Part shown: positions 7,585 to 15,876 of the stretch, piece after piece
Layout: every line of letters starts with the position of its first letter
Numbering within the stretch: position 1 is the first letter of the stretch
Assembly (NCBI GenBank): GCA_030830105.1
Contig: JAURNP010000063.1
Span: 1-37,748 of the forward strand
Direction of reading: 5' to 3'
DNA length: 37,748 nucleotides
DNA from: Rhodothermales bacterium
GTDB lineage: Bacteria; Bacteroidota; Rhodothermia; Rhodothermales; UBA10348
Position numbers and translations under genes: made by a program
Notes under the pieces: generated by a model
Told to the model about the DNA's origin: nothing
The model's input: the letters and a program-made list of their open reading frames with translations, nothing else
Database searches by the model: none

Positions 7585-9009
7585 CTAGAGTCCAAGGAGT
7601 GTGCCATCCTGCATGGCCACCTGGAGTTGTCCGGTTTTTCGCAGGAGTCGGATGATGGCCACATTCAGGTTGAAGACCGTCTGCTCTCGCTGAGCTCGTA
7701 GGCTGAGGTTGTCCCTCACCGCGCGAACCAGGTTTTCGGTATCACCGAGATCCAGATCAAAGTTGATCTGCTCATCGCGAAGCCAGCGCTTCGAAATGAG
7801 AAGGGCCTCCTCGCGTGCGGACACAGCTGATTGGGCTATCAGGACTTTCCGGTAGGCTTCTTCCACCTCGAACAGGATCAACTGCCGGAGGGCTTCCTCC
7901 TGAGAACGGACTTCGGCACGCTGCGCTTGCGCTTGCCGCACTTTAGCCCGGGTCTGGGAGAAATTCAGGTTCTGCTGCACGACCAGGCCAGCCCGAACTC
8001 CACGGGAAAGGAAAGGGTCGCTCACGTAGGGATTGCGCTGGCGCTCGCGGCCTGCAGCATATGCCCATTTGCCCGTAAGCCCCAGGAAGAGTTTCGGGAA
8101 GTAGTCCGACTGGGCCACTTCGACCAGCGCGGATCTAGCCAAAACGCCGGCATCCGCCTGTCTCACTTCCGGTCGATCCGAAATCGCAATGCTTTGCCAG
8201 ACTTCGAGTGATTTCATATCGATAGCAATCGGGTCAAGTACCTGATTGCGGGTCTCGACACTTTGCCCATCGGCCAGGAAGAGTTGCCGTGACAACGCAG
8301 CGCGGGCCAGCTTTCGACTTTCTTCCACTTCAACCACACGCTGCAAGAACTCCTGTTCGGTGATCTCAACCTGGAAGAGGTCTGCATAATCCACATCCGA
8401 GGCTCCTTCTTCGAGCAACCGGTCGATTTCATTTTTTGCCTGTTCGACAATATCACCAGACTCCCGGGTCAGTCGACCCAGGGCGTCGGCCAACTGAAGG
8501 CTGTAATACAATTCTGCCGTGCGGGCAAGCACCTCGTCTTCCGTAACCCGGACACCTGCTGCGTCCAGATCGAGCCCGGCCCGTGCTGCCTCAATGGAAG
8601 ATCCGAGCTCCCCCCATGTCCACAAGGGCTGAATAGCCTCGAATTCAATCCGGTTGAACGGAGAGAGGTCGTCCCAGTCATTTCGCACATCCGGGTCGAG
8701 GTACAGTCGGTTCGCAGCTGTGTTGTTCGGGTTATCCAGGGCCGGTGCAAAGGAATGGGCCGATGTGGCGGAGAAGTCTGTCAGAAAGCGCGACGTACGC
8801 GCAAGGGACAGTCGCGCGTCCGAAAAGGCCCGCTTTGCCTCGGCAGCGTCCACTTCAGGGCTGACCTCGAGGGAGCGATCGAGTGCTTCAGACAGATCAA
8901 CCAGCATCGTGTCTGCGGCCTGACGCCCCAGGGCAGAGCAAGGAAGGAGGAGCAGGCAAACAAGAGCCGGCAAGAGCAAGAGTCGAGTAGACAGACGCAC
9001 GGGCAGCAA
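7585..9009 (-). CDS. TolC-family outer membrane efflux protein
   Basis: 474 residues from a TTG at 9009; a GTG three codons later is an equal candidate and no ATG is available in frame upstream. The N-terminus is a signal peptide (LLLLPALVCLLLLPCSALG). The mature part has two repeated coiled-coil halves typical of the OEP family: DLSEALDRSLEVSPEVDAAEA near the start, a proline/tryptophan-rich strand segment (EAIQPLWTWGELG), then a second half with RPEVRQADAGVLARSALVEVAQSDYFPKL. Such trimers form the outer-membrane duct of efflux pumps or type I secretion. No membrane-fusion protein or pump gene is adjacent; only MlaC follows. Divergent from the B12 locus. Confidence 0.87.
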   Translation of the reverse strand: MLPVRLSTRLLLLPALVCLLLLPCSALGRQAADTMLVDLSEALDRSLEVSPEVDAAEAKRAFSDARLSLARTSRFLTDFSATSAHSFAPALDNPNNTAANRLYLDPDVRNDWDDLSPFNRIEFEAIQPLWTWGELGSSIEAARAGLDLDAAGVRVTEDEVLARTAELYYSLQLADALGRLTRESGDIVEQAKNEIDRLLEEGASDVDYADLFQVEITEQEFLQRVVEVEESRKLARAALSRQLFLADGQSVETRNQVLDPIAIDMKSLEVWQSIAISDRPEVRQADAGVLARSALVEVAQSDYFPKLFLGLTGKWAYAAGRERQRNPYVSDPFLSRGVRAGLVVQQNLNFSQTRAKVRQAQAQRAEVRSQEEALRQLILFEVEEAYRKVLIAQSAVSAREEALLISKRWLRDEQINFDLDLGDTENLVRAVRDNLSLRAQREQTVFNLNVAIIRLLRKTGQLQVAMQDGTLLGL

Positions 9010-9114
9010 GGGCCAATGGGAAAGGGACGAGAGTGCAACAAACGATGCGGATGTACACGAAGTTCTTGACGCGGTGAGGACCCATGTGGTAACTTTTGAG
9101 CAGCTCTTTGTAAA

Positions 9115-9350
9115 TCATTCGACGGACGCAATCAGGAGAGATAATTTCTCTGATTGCAGGGAATCCGGTCCGATACCGTTTCGCGGAAATCGGGAATCCG
9201 GAGCTGTGCCCGCAACTGTAAGTGATGCGCTGCGCCTTGTTGATTGGAACGACCACTGATGCTCCGGCCTGAATGGGCGGGATCGGGAAGGTTGACCAAG
9301 AAAGGAAGCGGCCAGACTGTCACAAGCCAGGAGACCGGTCCGATGAATGG
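9115..9350 (+). ncRNA. Cobalamin riboswitch aptamer
   Basis: The cobalamin-riboswitch signatures are present in order: AGGGAATCCGG (9158-9168), the core GAGCTGTGCCCGCAACTGTAA (about 9199-9219), CCACTG (9252-9257), GGGAAGG (~9287), and the B12 box AAGCCAGGAGACC (9324-9336). A closing P1 stem can be drawn: 9115-9127 pairs with 9338-9350 through CGGAC/GTCCG and CATTC/GAATG, with a 2x2 internal loop. A hairpin (9128-9135 with 9150-9157) sits just inside. It faces the BtuB-like gene, which is the expected target; binding of adenosyl- or other cobalamin should reduce expression. Confidence 0.95.
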
Positions 9351-9454
9351 TGTCCACGACCTCCGGGAATAGAGGTGCCAGCACCGATGCGTCGATTTCT
9401 TCGCACCAGGCCTCCGCATATTCCGGTCGCCGGGGTCGAGCATCGCCGTTGTTC
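9351..9454 (+). promoter_or_regulatory. Riboswitch expression platform linker
   Basis: About 100 bases between the B12 box and the terminator stem, with no coding potential that I can support. It should contain the alternative (anti-terminator) pairing and the loop-L5 partner, but I cannot fix a specific fold by eye. Confidence 0.45.
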
Positions 9455-9488
9455 GGGCCTGTACCTCGTTGAGGAACAGGCCCTTTTT
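9455..9488 (+). terminator. Riboswitch-controlled intrinsic terminator
   Basis: GGGCCTGT (9455-9462) pairs with ACAGGCCC (9476-9483), extended inside by CCTC/GAGG (9464-9467 with 9471-9474), followed by five T (9484-9488). It lies directly before the likely GTG start at 9490, so it can both terminate transcription and bury the initiation region. Confidence 0.9.
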
Positions 9489-9489
9489 C

Positions 9490-11469
9490 GTGCCCCATCA
9501 TTTTCAGGAGACACTCGTCTCCATTCTTTTCGTCGCTTGCGTGCTTGCGCTCGCACCCTTGGGTGCTCGCGCTCAGGTCGCGGATACCCTCTCGGCGAGA
9601 GTCGAGCCGAAAGAGGTATTACTCGGCGAGATCACGATCGAGGAGTCGTCCGACGGTGCGTCTCTGTTCCGGGGCCGACTGCGCTTGCAGCGCGCTTCCC
9701 TTGCCGCACAGGCTTCCCATGATGTGGTTCGTTTGCTGGATCACGTCCCGGGATTATCCATCCGACAAAGTGGTCCCACGGGTGCAGCGATGGCCTCGTT
9801 TCGCGGCCTCGGAGTTGCGTCGACTCATATTCAGTTGGATGGTGTCCGACTGGTTGATCCTGCTACCGGCTCGTTCGACCTGTCGGTCCTGCCTGCAGCG
9901 CTGATTCAGGCCGCTTCGGTGTCCTCTGGTACCTCGGCCGGCTTCACGCCCGGAGGCGTGATCTCACTTGAGTCACCCCGGTCCCTGCCATCGGCAGCCT
10001 CCTTCGAGAGTGGTTCTTTCGGTTTGCGCCACCTTCTTCTACAGGGCAGCGTGTCCAATAGTGGAGCAAAAGTAGCCGCTGCTGTCACCAGGACGACATT
10101 CGATGGCGATTTCCCGTACCGACACCCGATTCTGATCGAGAGCGCGGAAGTGCGTCGAGAGGGGGCCGATCGGCTGCAAAGCGCATTCTTTGTAAGCGCC
10201 CACCATGAACTGCGATCCGATGCGTTGGTCGGCGCGGGTCCGGTGCGCGCAGGCAACAGCCTGACCCGCCCCCCTGTTCATATACGGTTTCTGACCCTGG
10301 GCACCAGCGTGGAGCGTTCCCTCCCGGTCTTGTCAAACGCCGGTGGAACAGGTGCCTCCCAGGAAGATGATCTCTTGCTCCTCGCGCTCAACGTGTCATC
10401 GAGGCTCGGATCGATGCCTGCGAACGCAACCCTTTCCACGACCCGGACCGACTTCCGCTATGTGGCCTCAGATCTTGAGGCGACGCAAGTGCAAGTGCAT
10501 GAAGTCGCGCTTCGAGGAGGACTCTCCCGCGTGCTGGCTCTTCGCTGGGTGCTGGCCGTCGAGCCATCCTTTGTGCGAAGCCGTGTCACGACCCGTGATC
10601 GAAGAGATGTCAGCGAAGGGACGCTGCGCACATCGTTGGACTACGTGCGCAATGGCTGGATGACGGGCGCCTTCCTCGATACGCGATTGAGAAACACGCG
10701 ATCCGCTGAGGGCCTCGAAGGTGAAAGCGCGCATGACACGGCGTTGGCGCCTGGATTGTGGGCGGGAGCGCGCAACAATTCAGGTTGGGAGACGCGCCTT
10801 GCCCTCGCTCGCGTTTTCAGGCTTCCAACACTCAACGAGCGCTATTGGCAACCCGGAGGTAACGTGAATCTGCAGCCAGAGCATGGGTATCAGGTGGAAT
10901 GGCAGCTCAGTTACCGCCCGGATTCGAGAGATCTCCAAGCCCGCGTGGTTGTCTTTACCAGTCGTATTTCGAATCGCATCGTGTGGCGGCCCGCTTTTGC
11001 CGGTACGCAGCGCCGAATCTGGACGCCTGACAATGTAGCCCGCGTCTCGGGTCGCGGACTGGAGGCATTCCTGCGTTGGCGCATGGGTCAACCGTGGACC
11101 CTGACTCTCTCTGCTTCGCGCCTTCACCAGGTAGATCGCTCCAATCCAGCTGCGGCCTCCTATGGTCACCAAATCCGTTTTTCCGCGCCCTGGTCGGCTT
11201 CTTCGGAGGCCGAATACCGTCGCGGCCGCAGTGGCCTTTTTGCTTCCTGGCGATTGACAGGACGACGCTACACCGCAACAGACGAATCCACTTGGCTGCC
11301 GCCCCATCACGTCCTGGATGCCGGACTCATCTGGCACCATATCCGCGCTGGCATACCTCTGAGCTTCCAAGTGAGCGCAAGCAATTTGCTCAACGCTGCC
11401 TATGAATCATCGCCTTGGATGCCCATGCCTGGGCGAGCTTGGCGGGCGGCGCTCCGACTGGGACAATGA
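9490..11469 (+). CDS. btuB: TonB-dependent vitamin B12 receptor (BtuB-like)
   Basis: 659 residues from the GTG at 9490; the frame is open from a TTG at 9469, but that codon lies inside the terminator hairpin. From 9490 the N-terminus gives a good signal peptide (SILFVACVLALAPLGARAQ). A TonB-box-like segment (EVLLGEITIEES) precedes the plug domain, recognisable from VVRLLDHVPGLSIRQ, ASFRGLGVASTHIQLDGVRL and the SSGTSAGFTPGGVI segment; the rest is a beta-barrel ending in an aromatic-poor GRAWRAALRLGQ strand. The receptor moves cobalamin across the outer membrane using TonB. Substrate is inferred from the riboswitch and the BtuG-like neighbour; plug and barrel alone would only say TonB-dependent receptor. 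Confidence 0.88.
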   Translation: MPHHFQETLVSILFVACVLALAPLGARAQVADTLSARVEPKEVLLGEITIEESSDGASLFRGRLRLQRASLAAQASHDVVRLLDHVPGLSIRQSGPTGAAMASFRGLGVASTHIQLDGVRLVDPATGSFDLSVLPAALIQAASVSSGTSAGFTPGGVISLESPRSLPSAASFESGSFGLRHLLLQGSVSNSGAKVAAAVTRTTFDGDFPYRHPILIESAEVRREGADRLQSAFFVSAHHELRSDALVGAGPVRAGNSLTRPPVHIRFLTLGTSVERSLPVLSNAGGTGASQEDDLLLLALNVSSRLGSMPANATLSTTRTDFRYVASDLEATQVQVHEVALRGGLSRVLALRWVLAVEPSFVRSRVTTRDRRDVSEGTLRTSLDYVRNGWMTGAFLDTRLRNTRSAEGLEGESAHDTALAPGLWAGARNNSGWETRLALARVFRLPTLNERYWQPGGNVNLQPEHGYQVEWQLSYRPDSRDLQARVVVFTSRISNRIVWRPAFAGTQRRIWTPDNVARVSGRGLEAFLRWRMGQPWTLTLSASRLHQVDRSNPAAASYGHQIRFSAPWSASSEAEYRRGRSGLFASWRLTGRRYTATDESTWLPPHHVLDAGLIWHHIRAGIPLSFQVSASNLLNAAYESSPWMPMPGRAWRAALRLGQ

Positions 11470-11504
11470 TCCTTGTTCACCAACCATACCAAAGAAATAT
11501 CATT

Positions 11505-12605
11505 ATGAATACCCGCCTTTCTTCGACCCTTATCATTCTTGTTGTCTCTCTCTGGCTGTCCGGCTGCGACATGCTGGGAGGAGATGAGGGCTCCGGAGCG
11601 ACATTGGCTACTTCCATCATCGTGGCCAATGGCGGCAATTTTTCCGACCAGAACGGGACGCTGACGTTCTACGACCCGTCCACCCAGGCGACGACAGAGT
11701 CTTCCTCCCGTGCTGGATTCGTTCAAGGCCTGTTGGACGATGACCGAGGACTGGTGACGCTCATAAACACATTTGGTCAGGGGCGCATCGACATCCTGGA
11801 TCCATCCTCCCTGGAGACTACCGGACAGTACACGGACATCAGCAATCCACGAGATGCGGTATCGATTGATGATGTCCTCTGGGTGAGCACTTCCACCTTC
11901 GGCGAACCCGGGCAATTGATCGCCTTCAATGCTCAGGGGACGAAACTGTCGGCGAGTACGGTTGGATTCGTTCCGGAAGGGGTCGCGTCCTGGTCGGACC
12001 AGCTGGTAGTTGCCAACAATGGAAGCCTGGGTAGCGGATCCACTCTCAGTATTGTCTCTGAGGCAACGGGTGAAGTTCGCTCGGTGGAGACTGGGTGCGA
12101 TGGGCCACGCGACGTGTACACTGCGACCTTCTTGGTCGTCGTTTGCACAGGAAAAACGGTCTATTCGGCCGATTTCACCCAGATACTGGAGCAGACGCCC
12201 GGTCAAGTCCTGTTCATGGATAACGATTTCGAGGTTGTATCACGCATTGTCCTTCCCGCTCAAGCAGGATCGACCAACGGCACCGAGACCGGATTTTACT
12301 CGGAGCAGACCGACGAGTTGTTCGTGACGCTCTCGGCCACGGAAATGGTGCTGATAATCGATCTAGAAGGTCGATCGGTATCACAGACGCTCGAGCTCGC
12401 CGGGCATCCCACGCTCGTTGGGCTCTCCGGTATCGCCTATGATGCTGGCAGGGATCAGCTCTACCTCGGGCGCTTTCCGCAAGCGAGTGCAGGCCCGTTC
12501 CCAGACTATGCTGCCTCAGGAACCGTGCAGGTCATGAATCGTGAAGGAGTTCTCCTGCACTCATTTGGCGCAGGCGTCTCCATTTCTGCCATCACGCTGC
12601 GATAA
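11505..12605 (+). CDS. BtuG-like surface lipoprotein, beta-propeller (DUF5074/YncE-type)
   Basis: 366 residues from the ATG at 11505; in-frame upstream starts overlap btuB and do not give a signal peptide. A lipoprotein signal ends in LWLSGC. The mature protein opens with ANGGNFSDQNGTLTFYDP, the pattern that opens DUF5074 propellers, and carries repeated blades such as ISNPRDAVSIDDVLWVST and VPEGVASWSDQLVVANNGS. BtuG of Bacteroides is a seven-bladed surface lipoprotein of this type that captures B12 with very high affinity and hands it to BtuB. Position 35 bases after btuB behind the same cobalamin riboswitch supports the same role. Homology is my reading of the pattern; B12 binding is inferred. 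Confidence 0.8.
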   Translation: MNTRLSSTLIILVVSLWLSGCDMLGGDEGSGATLATSIIVANGGNFSDQNGTLTFYDPSTQATTESSSRAGFVQGLLDDDRGLVTLINTFGQGRIDILDPSSLETTGQYTDISNPRDAVSIDDVLWVSTSTFGEPGQLIAFNAQGTKLSASTVGFVPEGVASWSDQLVVANNGSLGSGSTLSIVSEATGEVRSVETGCDGPRDVYTATFLVVVCTGKTVYSADFTQILEQTPGQVLFMDNDFEVVSRIVLPAQAGSTNGTETGFYSEQTDELFVTLSATEMVLIIDLEGRSVSQTLELAGHPTLVGLSGIAYDAGRDQLYLGRFPQASAGPFPDYAASGTVQVMNREGVLLHSFGAGVSISAITLR

Positions 12606-12610
12606 AGCCG

Positions 12611-12838
12611 GTGCCGCTACCATCTCGACAATCCCTTTGCATCGATCGATGCATTTGCAGCCGCGTCCTGTTCTCGGACCTACGCAAGGAGGCCGAAAAG
12701 GCGGAGGTGGACTCGTTCGAAGCGCTGCAGAAGGTCCGGGAGTTTGGCGTCAACTGCCAACTTTGCCACCCGTATGTACGACGGATGCTCAAGGATGGTA
12801 CGACTGAGTTTCACGAAATCCTTCGTGACGAATCCTGA
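12611..12838 (+). CDS. Small Bfd-like [2Fe-2S] protein
   Basis: 75 residues from a GTG at 12611, five bases after the BtuG-like stop; no better start is visible because the first ligand cysteine lies only 14 residues in. Cysteines C14-x-C16 and C49-x2-C52 are separated by 32 residues, the same C-x-C-x32-C-x2-C spacing as bacterioferritin-associated ferredoxin (Bfd). Sequence after the second pair is HPYVRRMLKDGTTEF, which differs from classical Bfd. Helical, acidic/basic-rich middle, no signal peptide, so cytoplasmic. Probable role is electron transfer; a link to cobalamin reduction or iron metabolism is only suggested by its place in the B12 locus. Confidence 0.72.
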   Translation: MPLPSRQSLCIDRCICSRVLFSDLRKEAEKAEVDSFEALQKVREFGVNCQLCHPYVRRMLKDGTTEFHEILRDES

Positions 12839-13064
12839 AAATTGGGGCGTTGCTGGCCTGCGACAACCGGACAGGGAAACCAGGTGGGGGAAACCGGGTG
12901 AGGAAACTGGGAGAGCAAGAGTTCTCAAGGGCAAAAGGATTTCCGAGATTCACAGGACATCGTTTCTAATAGCCTTTGGATCCCCTAGACCCGATAATGG
13001 AACCCTGCCCTCGGCGGTGAGTGCCAATCCAGGTCGCGGGAATCATCCATCCCATCCTAGTCGC

Positions 13065-15314
13065 ATGGCGTTCTCCCGTCACATCGGTCCACCCAGGTAT
13101 TCATTGCCCGGACTCCGTGTGGGCTTCTCAGCCCTCTACAAGGTGCTTGCAATGACGGCAGTATGCATGCTGCTGGTCGTGATCCCAGCGCAAGCCCAAC
13201 AACGAGAGGCTCCCCGGGCCATGCAAGCTGATGCGCTGGCGCCCTCGCGCGTCGAACGGGTATTCCATCCGAATGCGAATGCCAATCCAAATCCGACTGA
13301 CTCAAGGCACATCTCTGCATGGCAGCTCTCACCAGATCATGCTAGAGGTATTCCTCATCCCCGTCGGCATGTACTACGTGGACTGGGCGAATCTGGAATC
13401 GGAAAACATTCTCCGAGACGGCGCCAGGATGCTTTTGACGTCACGTGGTACCATCTCGACTTGGATTTGGATAAGGACCGGGCGCCAGAGCTTCGAGGAA
13501 GCGTCCGTGTTGTGGGTAGGGCGCTCACTGAGTTGGATACGCTGGAGCTCGACCTGGCTCGGTCCATGGAGGTGTTGTCGGTTACGACCTCTGATGGCCA
13601 GGCCTTGACCTGGCAACATGGTGTGGGCCCTGAAGCAGACAGGCTGCTGATCGTTCCGAATGGTGCTCTTGGTCAAGGGACGTTTTTCGACGTGTCAGTC
13701 ACCTACCAGGGAGATCCGGCCTGGAACGCATCACGCGGCGGGTATCAATCTGGTGTCCGCTCTGGAGGAGATCCCTACATCTGGACCCTGTCCGAACCAT
13801 ATGGATCGATGCAATGGTGGCCCACCGAAGATCATCCCGCCGACAAGGCGGACTCTGTATGGGTCACACTCACCGTTCCCACGGGTATGACGGCCGCTTC
13901 CAACGGGATGTTGGATGTCGAGACGGAGAACGGCGATGGAACCACGACTTTCGAATGGAGGCATCGTTATCCCATCGCAACGTACCTGGTATCCATCGCT
14001 GCCGGGGACTACGATCGCGTCGTGGATTTCTATGTCAGACCATCTGACCTGGAAGCGCAATTTGGACCAGCGACGTTTCCGATCGAACAGTATGCGTACC
14101 GCGATATCCCGGCCGTCGAGGGTGTCAATGACGCCAGCGGATGGCGACTGACGGCAGAGGCCATGGCCATCCAGGAAAGGTGGTTCGGGCCCTATCCCTT
14201 CGCCAATGAGAAATACGGCAATGCTCATGTCACCTTCCGAGGTGGGATGGAGCACCAGACTGTGAGCAGCATGGGCAACATCGGCATCGAATTGATAGCC
14301 CATGAGCTGGCTCACCAGTGGTATGGTGATTCCCTCACGCCTGCTTCCTGGCGTCATCTGTGGCTGAATGAGGGATTTGCTACCCTTGGGGAGATGCTAA
14401 CGTTTGAAGCAGATCCGGCTTTTGAGCCGGTTCGCGAGATCCTTTTCGACCTCTATTACAGCCGCGCGCTTGAGGCGCGCGGGACGCTGGTGCTCTCGGA
14501 CACCACCAACGCCATGGATATGTTCACCCACGCCCGTGTTTACGCCAAGGGATGGATGGTTCTGCGCATGATCCGATCCAGGGTGGGAGATGCCACGTTC
14601 AGACAGATCCTGCGTGCATGGGCCGCTCGTGCGGATGTCAAATACAGCACGGCTGTCACCGACCAATTCCGGGACGTCGTGACTTCCGTTACCGGAGTGA
14701 ACTGGACGGGATTCTTCGATCAGTGGGTATATACCGGCACCGGAGAGCCAAGGTGGCAGCTCGCGTGGGAAGAAAGTCCGGAGGATGCGCCAGGATTGGT
14801 GCGCGTATCATTGAACCAGATACAGGATCGGCTTCACTCCAACGTAGACGCATTCCAGATTCTTTTGCCCGTCTGGTTCGAGACGGCCGATGTGACGTAT
14901 CAGGTGTGGCTCGACATTGACGAGCGGGCAGAGGTGTTTGATGTGTCCATTCCTTCGTCAGTGCTGGCCGTCCACGTGGATCCCGAGCGATGGGTCCTGC
15001 GTGGAGAGACGTTGATGGGGACCGGTACGGATACCGAGGCCCTTGCGGTACCACTGTTTCATGTGCAGGTAGCCCCTCATCCCGCCGAAGGCGACGTCCT
15101 GGTGGCTATAAAAGGGCCGCGAGGCGACCTCCGCAATGCAGAAATGACGATTGAGGTATTCGATCTTATCGGACGCCGGGTGTGGAAGCGCGTGCAGGTC
15201 CATGCCTCGGATTCACGTCTTAGAATCCCCGATTTATCTTCCGGGCGATATCTTCTGCGTGTCCGTCAGGGCAGCCATGTGGACGAACAGGTAGTTGTTG
15301 TCCGTGCGCACTGA
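13065..15314 (+). CDS. Secreted M1-family metallopeptidase with T9SS-like C-terminal sorting domain
   Basis: 749 residues from the ATG at 13065; the frame stays open back to 12744, but the upstream part overlaps the [2Fe-2S] gene and lacks any signal. A signal peptide ends near residue 44 (VIPAQAQ). The zinc site is H413-E-L-A-H417 with E436 in WLNEGFAT (HExxH-x18-E). The exopeptidase motif is GGMEHQT near 393-399, and the catalytic tyrosine fits VYAKGWMVLR. Residues ~675-749 form a beta-sandwich ending YLLRVRQGSHVDEQVVVV, like T9SS type A sorting domains. It should be an extracellular or surface aminopeptidase for peptide nutrition. Met137-equivalent start at 13152 is possible but would leave a weak signal peptide. 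Confidence 0.88.
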   Translation: MAFSRHIGPPRYSLPGLRVGFSALYKVLAMTAVCMLLVVIPAQAQQREAPRAMQADALAPSRVERVFHPNANANPNPTDSRHISAWQLSPDHARGIPHPRRHVLRGLGESGIGKHSPRRRQDAFDVTWYHLDLDLDKDRAPELRGSVRVVGRALTELDTLELDLARSMEVLSVTTSDGQALTWQHGVGPEADRLLIVPNGALGQGTFFDVSVTYQGDPAWNASRGGYQSGVRSGGDPYIWTLSEPYGSMQWWPTEDHPADKADSVWVTLTVPTGMTAASNGMLDVETENGDGTTTFEWRHRYPIATYLVSIAAGDYDRVVDFYVRPSDLEAQFGPATFPIEQYAYRDIPAVEGVNDASGWRLTAEAMAIQERWFGPYPFANEKYGNAHVTFRGGMEHQTVSSMGNIGIELIAHELAHQWYGDSLTPASWRHLWLNEGFATLGEMLTFEADPAFEPVREILFDLYYSRALEARGTLVLSDTTNAMDMFTHARVYAKGWMVLRMIRSRVGDATFRQILRAWAARADVKYSTAVTDQFRDVVTSVTGVNWTGFFDQWVYTGTGEPRWQLAWEESPEDAPGLVRVSLNQIQDRLHSNVDAFQILLPVWFETADVTYQVWLDIDERAEVFDVSIPSSVLAVHVDPERWVLRGETLMGTGTDTEALAVPLFHVQVAPHPAEGDVLVAIKGPRGDLRNAEMTIEVFDLIGRRVWKRVQVHASDSRLRIPDLSSGRYLLRVRQGSHVDEQVVVVRAH

Positions 15315-15366
15315 CTGAACGCACCTGGTGTGCCCAGCTTCAACCCCGTCATTACCGTACTGCTGC

Positions 15367-15870
15367 ATGTCTTTCTCGATACAGCCCGCTGAACCGGCTG
15401 ATGCGCCCGACATGGTGCGCCTCATCAACAGTCTTGCCGCCTACGAACGCCTGGCACATGAATCCCGGCCGGATGAGGCAATGCTGGCGGCCCAGTTGGC
15501 TGAAGATGCTTCGCCTCGAATCGAGGCGTTGGTTGCGCATGAGGAGGGCACCGGGAAGTGCATCGGATTTGCCCTCTACTTTCACAACTATTCGACTTTC
15601 CTGACCAACTTCGGACTGTATTTGGAGGATCTGTTCGTTGAGCCGGCGTATCGAGGCCAGGGCATTGGATTCGCGCTTTTCAAGCGTCTAGCCAGTATTG
15701 CCCGCGATCGCGGATGCCAGCGCCTGGAATGGAGTGTGCTCGATTGGAACGAGCCGGCCATCACGTTCTACGAAAAGCTGGGTGCCACTTCGATGACCGG
15801 ATGGGATACCATGCGACTGACGAGTGATGCGATCGAGCAGATCGCGGACGACCCCCGAGAAGATCGCTGA
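15367..15870 (+). CDS. GNAT-family N-acetyltransferase (diamine/thialysine acetyltransferase-like)
   Basis: 167 residues from the ATG at 15367, preferred to a TTG/ATG-like start 13 codons earlier because the GNAT fold begins at FSIQPAEPADAPDMVRLI. The acetyl-CoA loop is YRGQGIGFALFKRLA, preceded by LYLEDLFVEP and followed by LEWSVLDWNEPAITFYEKLGA. This combination, including YFHNYSTFLT, is that of spermidine/spermine acetyltransferase-like (SAT1/SAT2) proteins, which acetylate polyamines or thialysine. The precise amine is not determinable. Its stop nearly touches the stop of the convergent small membrane-protein gene (six bases apart). Confidence 0.88.
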   Translation: MSFSIQPAEPADAPDMVRLINSLAAYERLAHESRPDEAMLAAQLAEDASPRIEALVAHEEGTGKCIGFALYFHNYSTFLTNFGLYLEDLFVEPAYRGQGIGFALFKRLASIARDRGCQRLEWSVLDWNEPAITFYEKLGATSMTGWDTMRLTSDAIEQIADDPREDR

Positions 15871-15876
15871 CTCAGA

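Noticed and set aside
9128-9157. Hairpin considered as an independent terminator for a transcript upstream of the B12 locus.
   Set aside because: It lies inside the riboswitch aptamer between P1 and the conserved core and is not followed by a T-run.
11400-12206. A 268-codon minus-strand frame over the BtuG-like gene.
   Set aside because: The plus-strand frame has a lipobox and propeller repeats; the antisense frame has none.
12744-13064. N-terminal extension of the M1 peptidase frame.
   Set aside because: It overlaps the [2Fe-2S] gene and would place the signal peptide about 130 residues in, so the start at 13065 was chosen.
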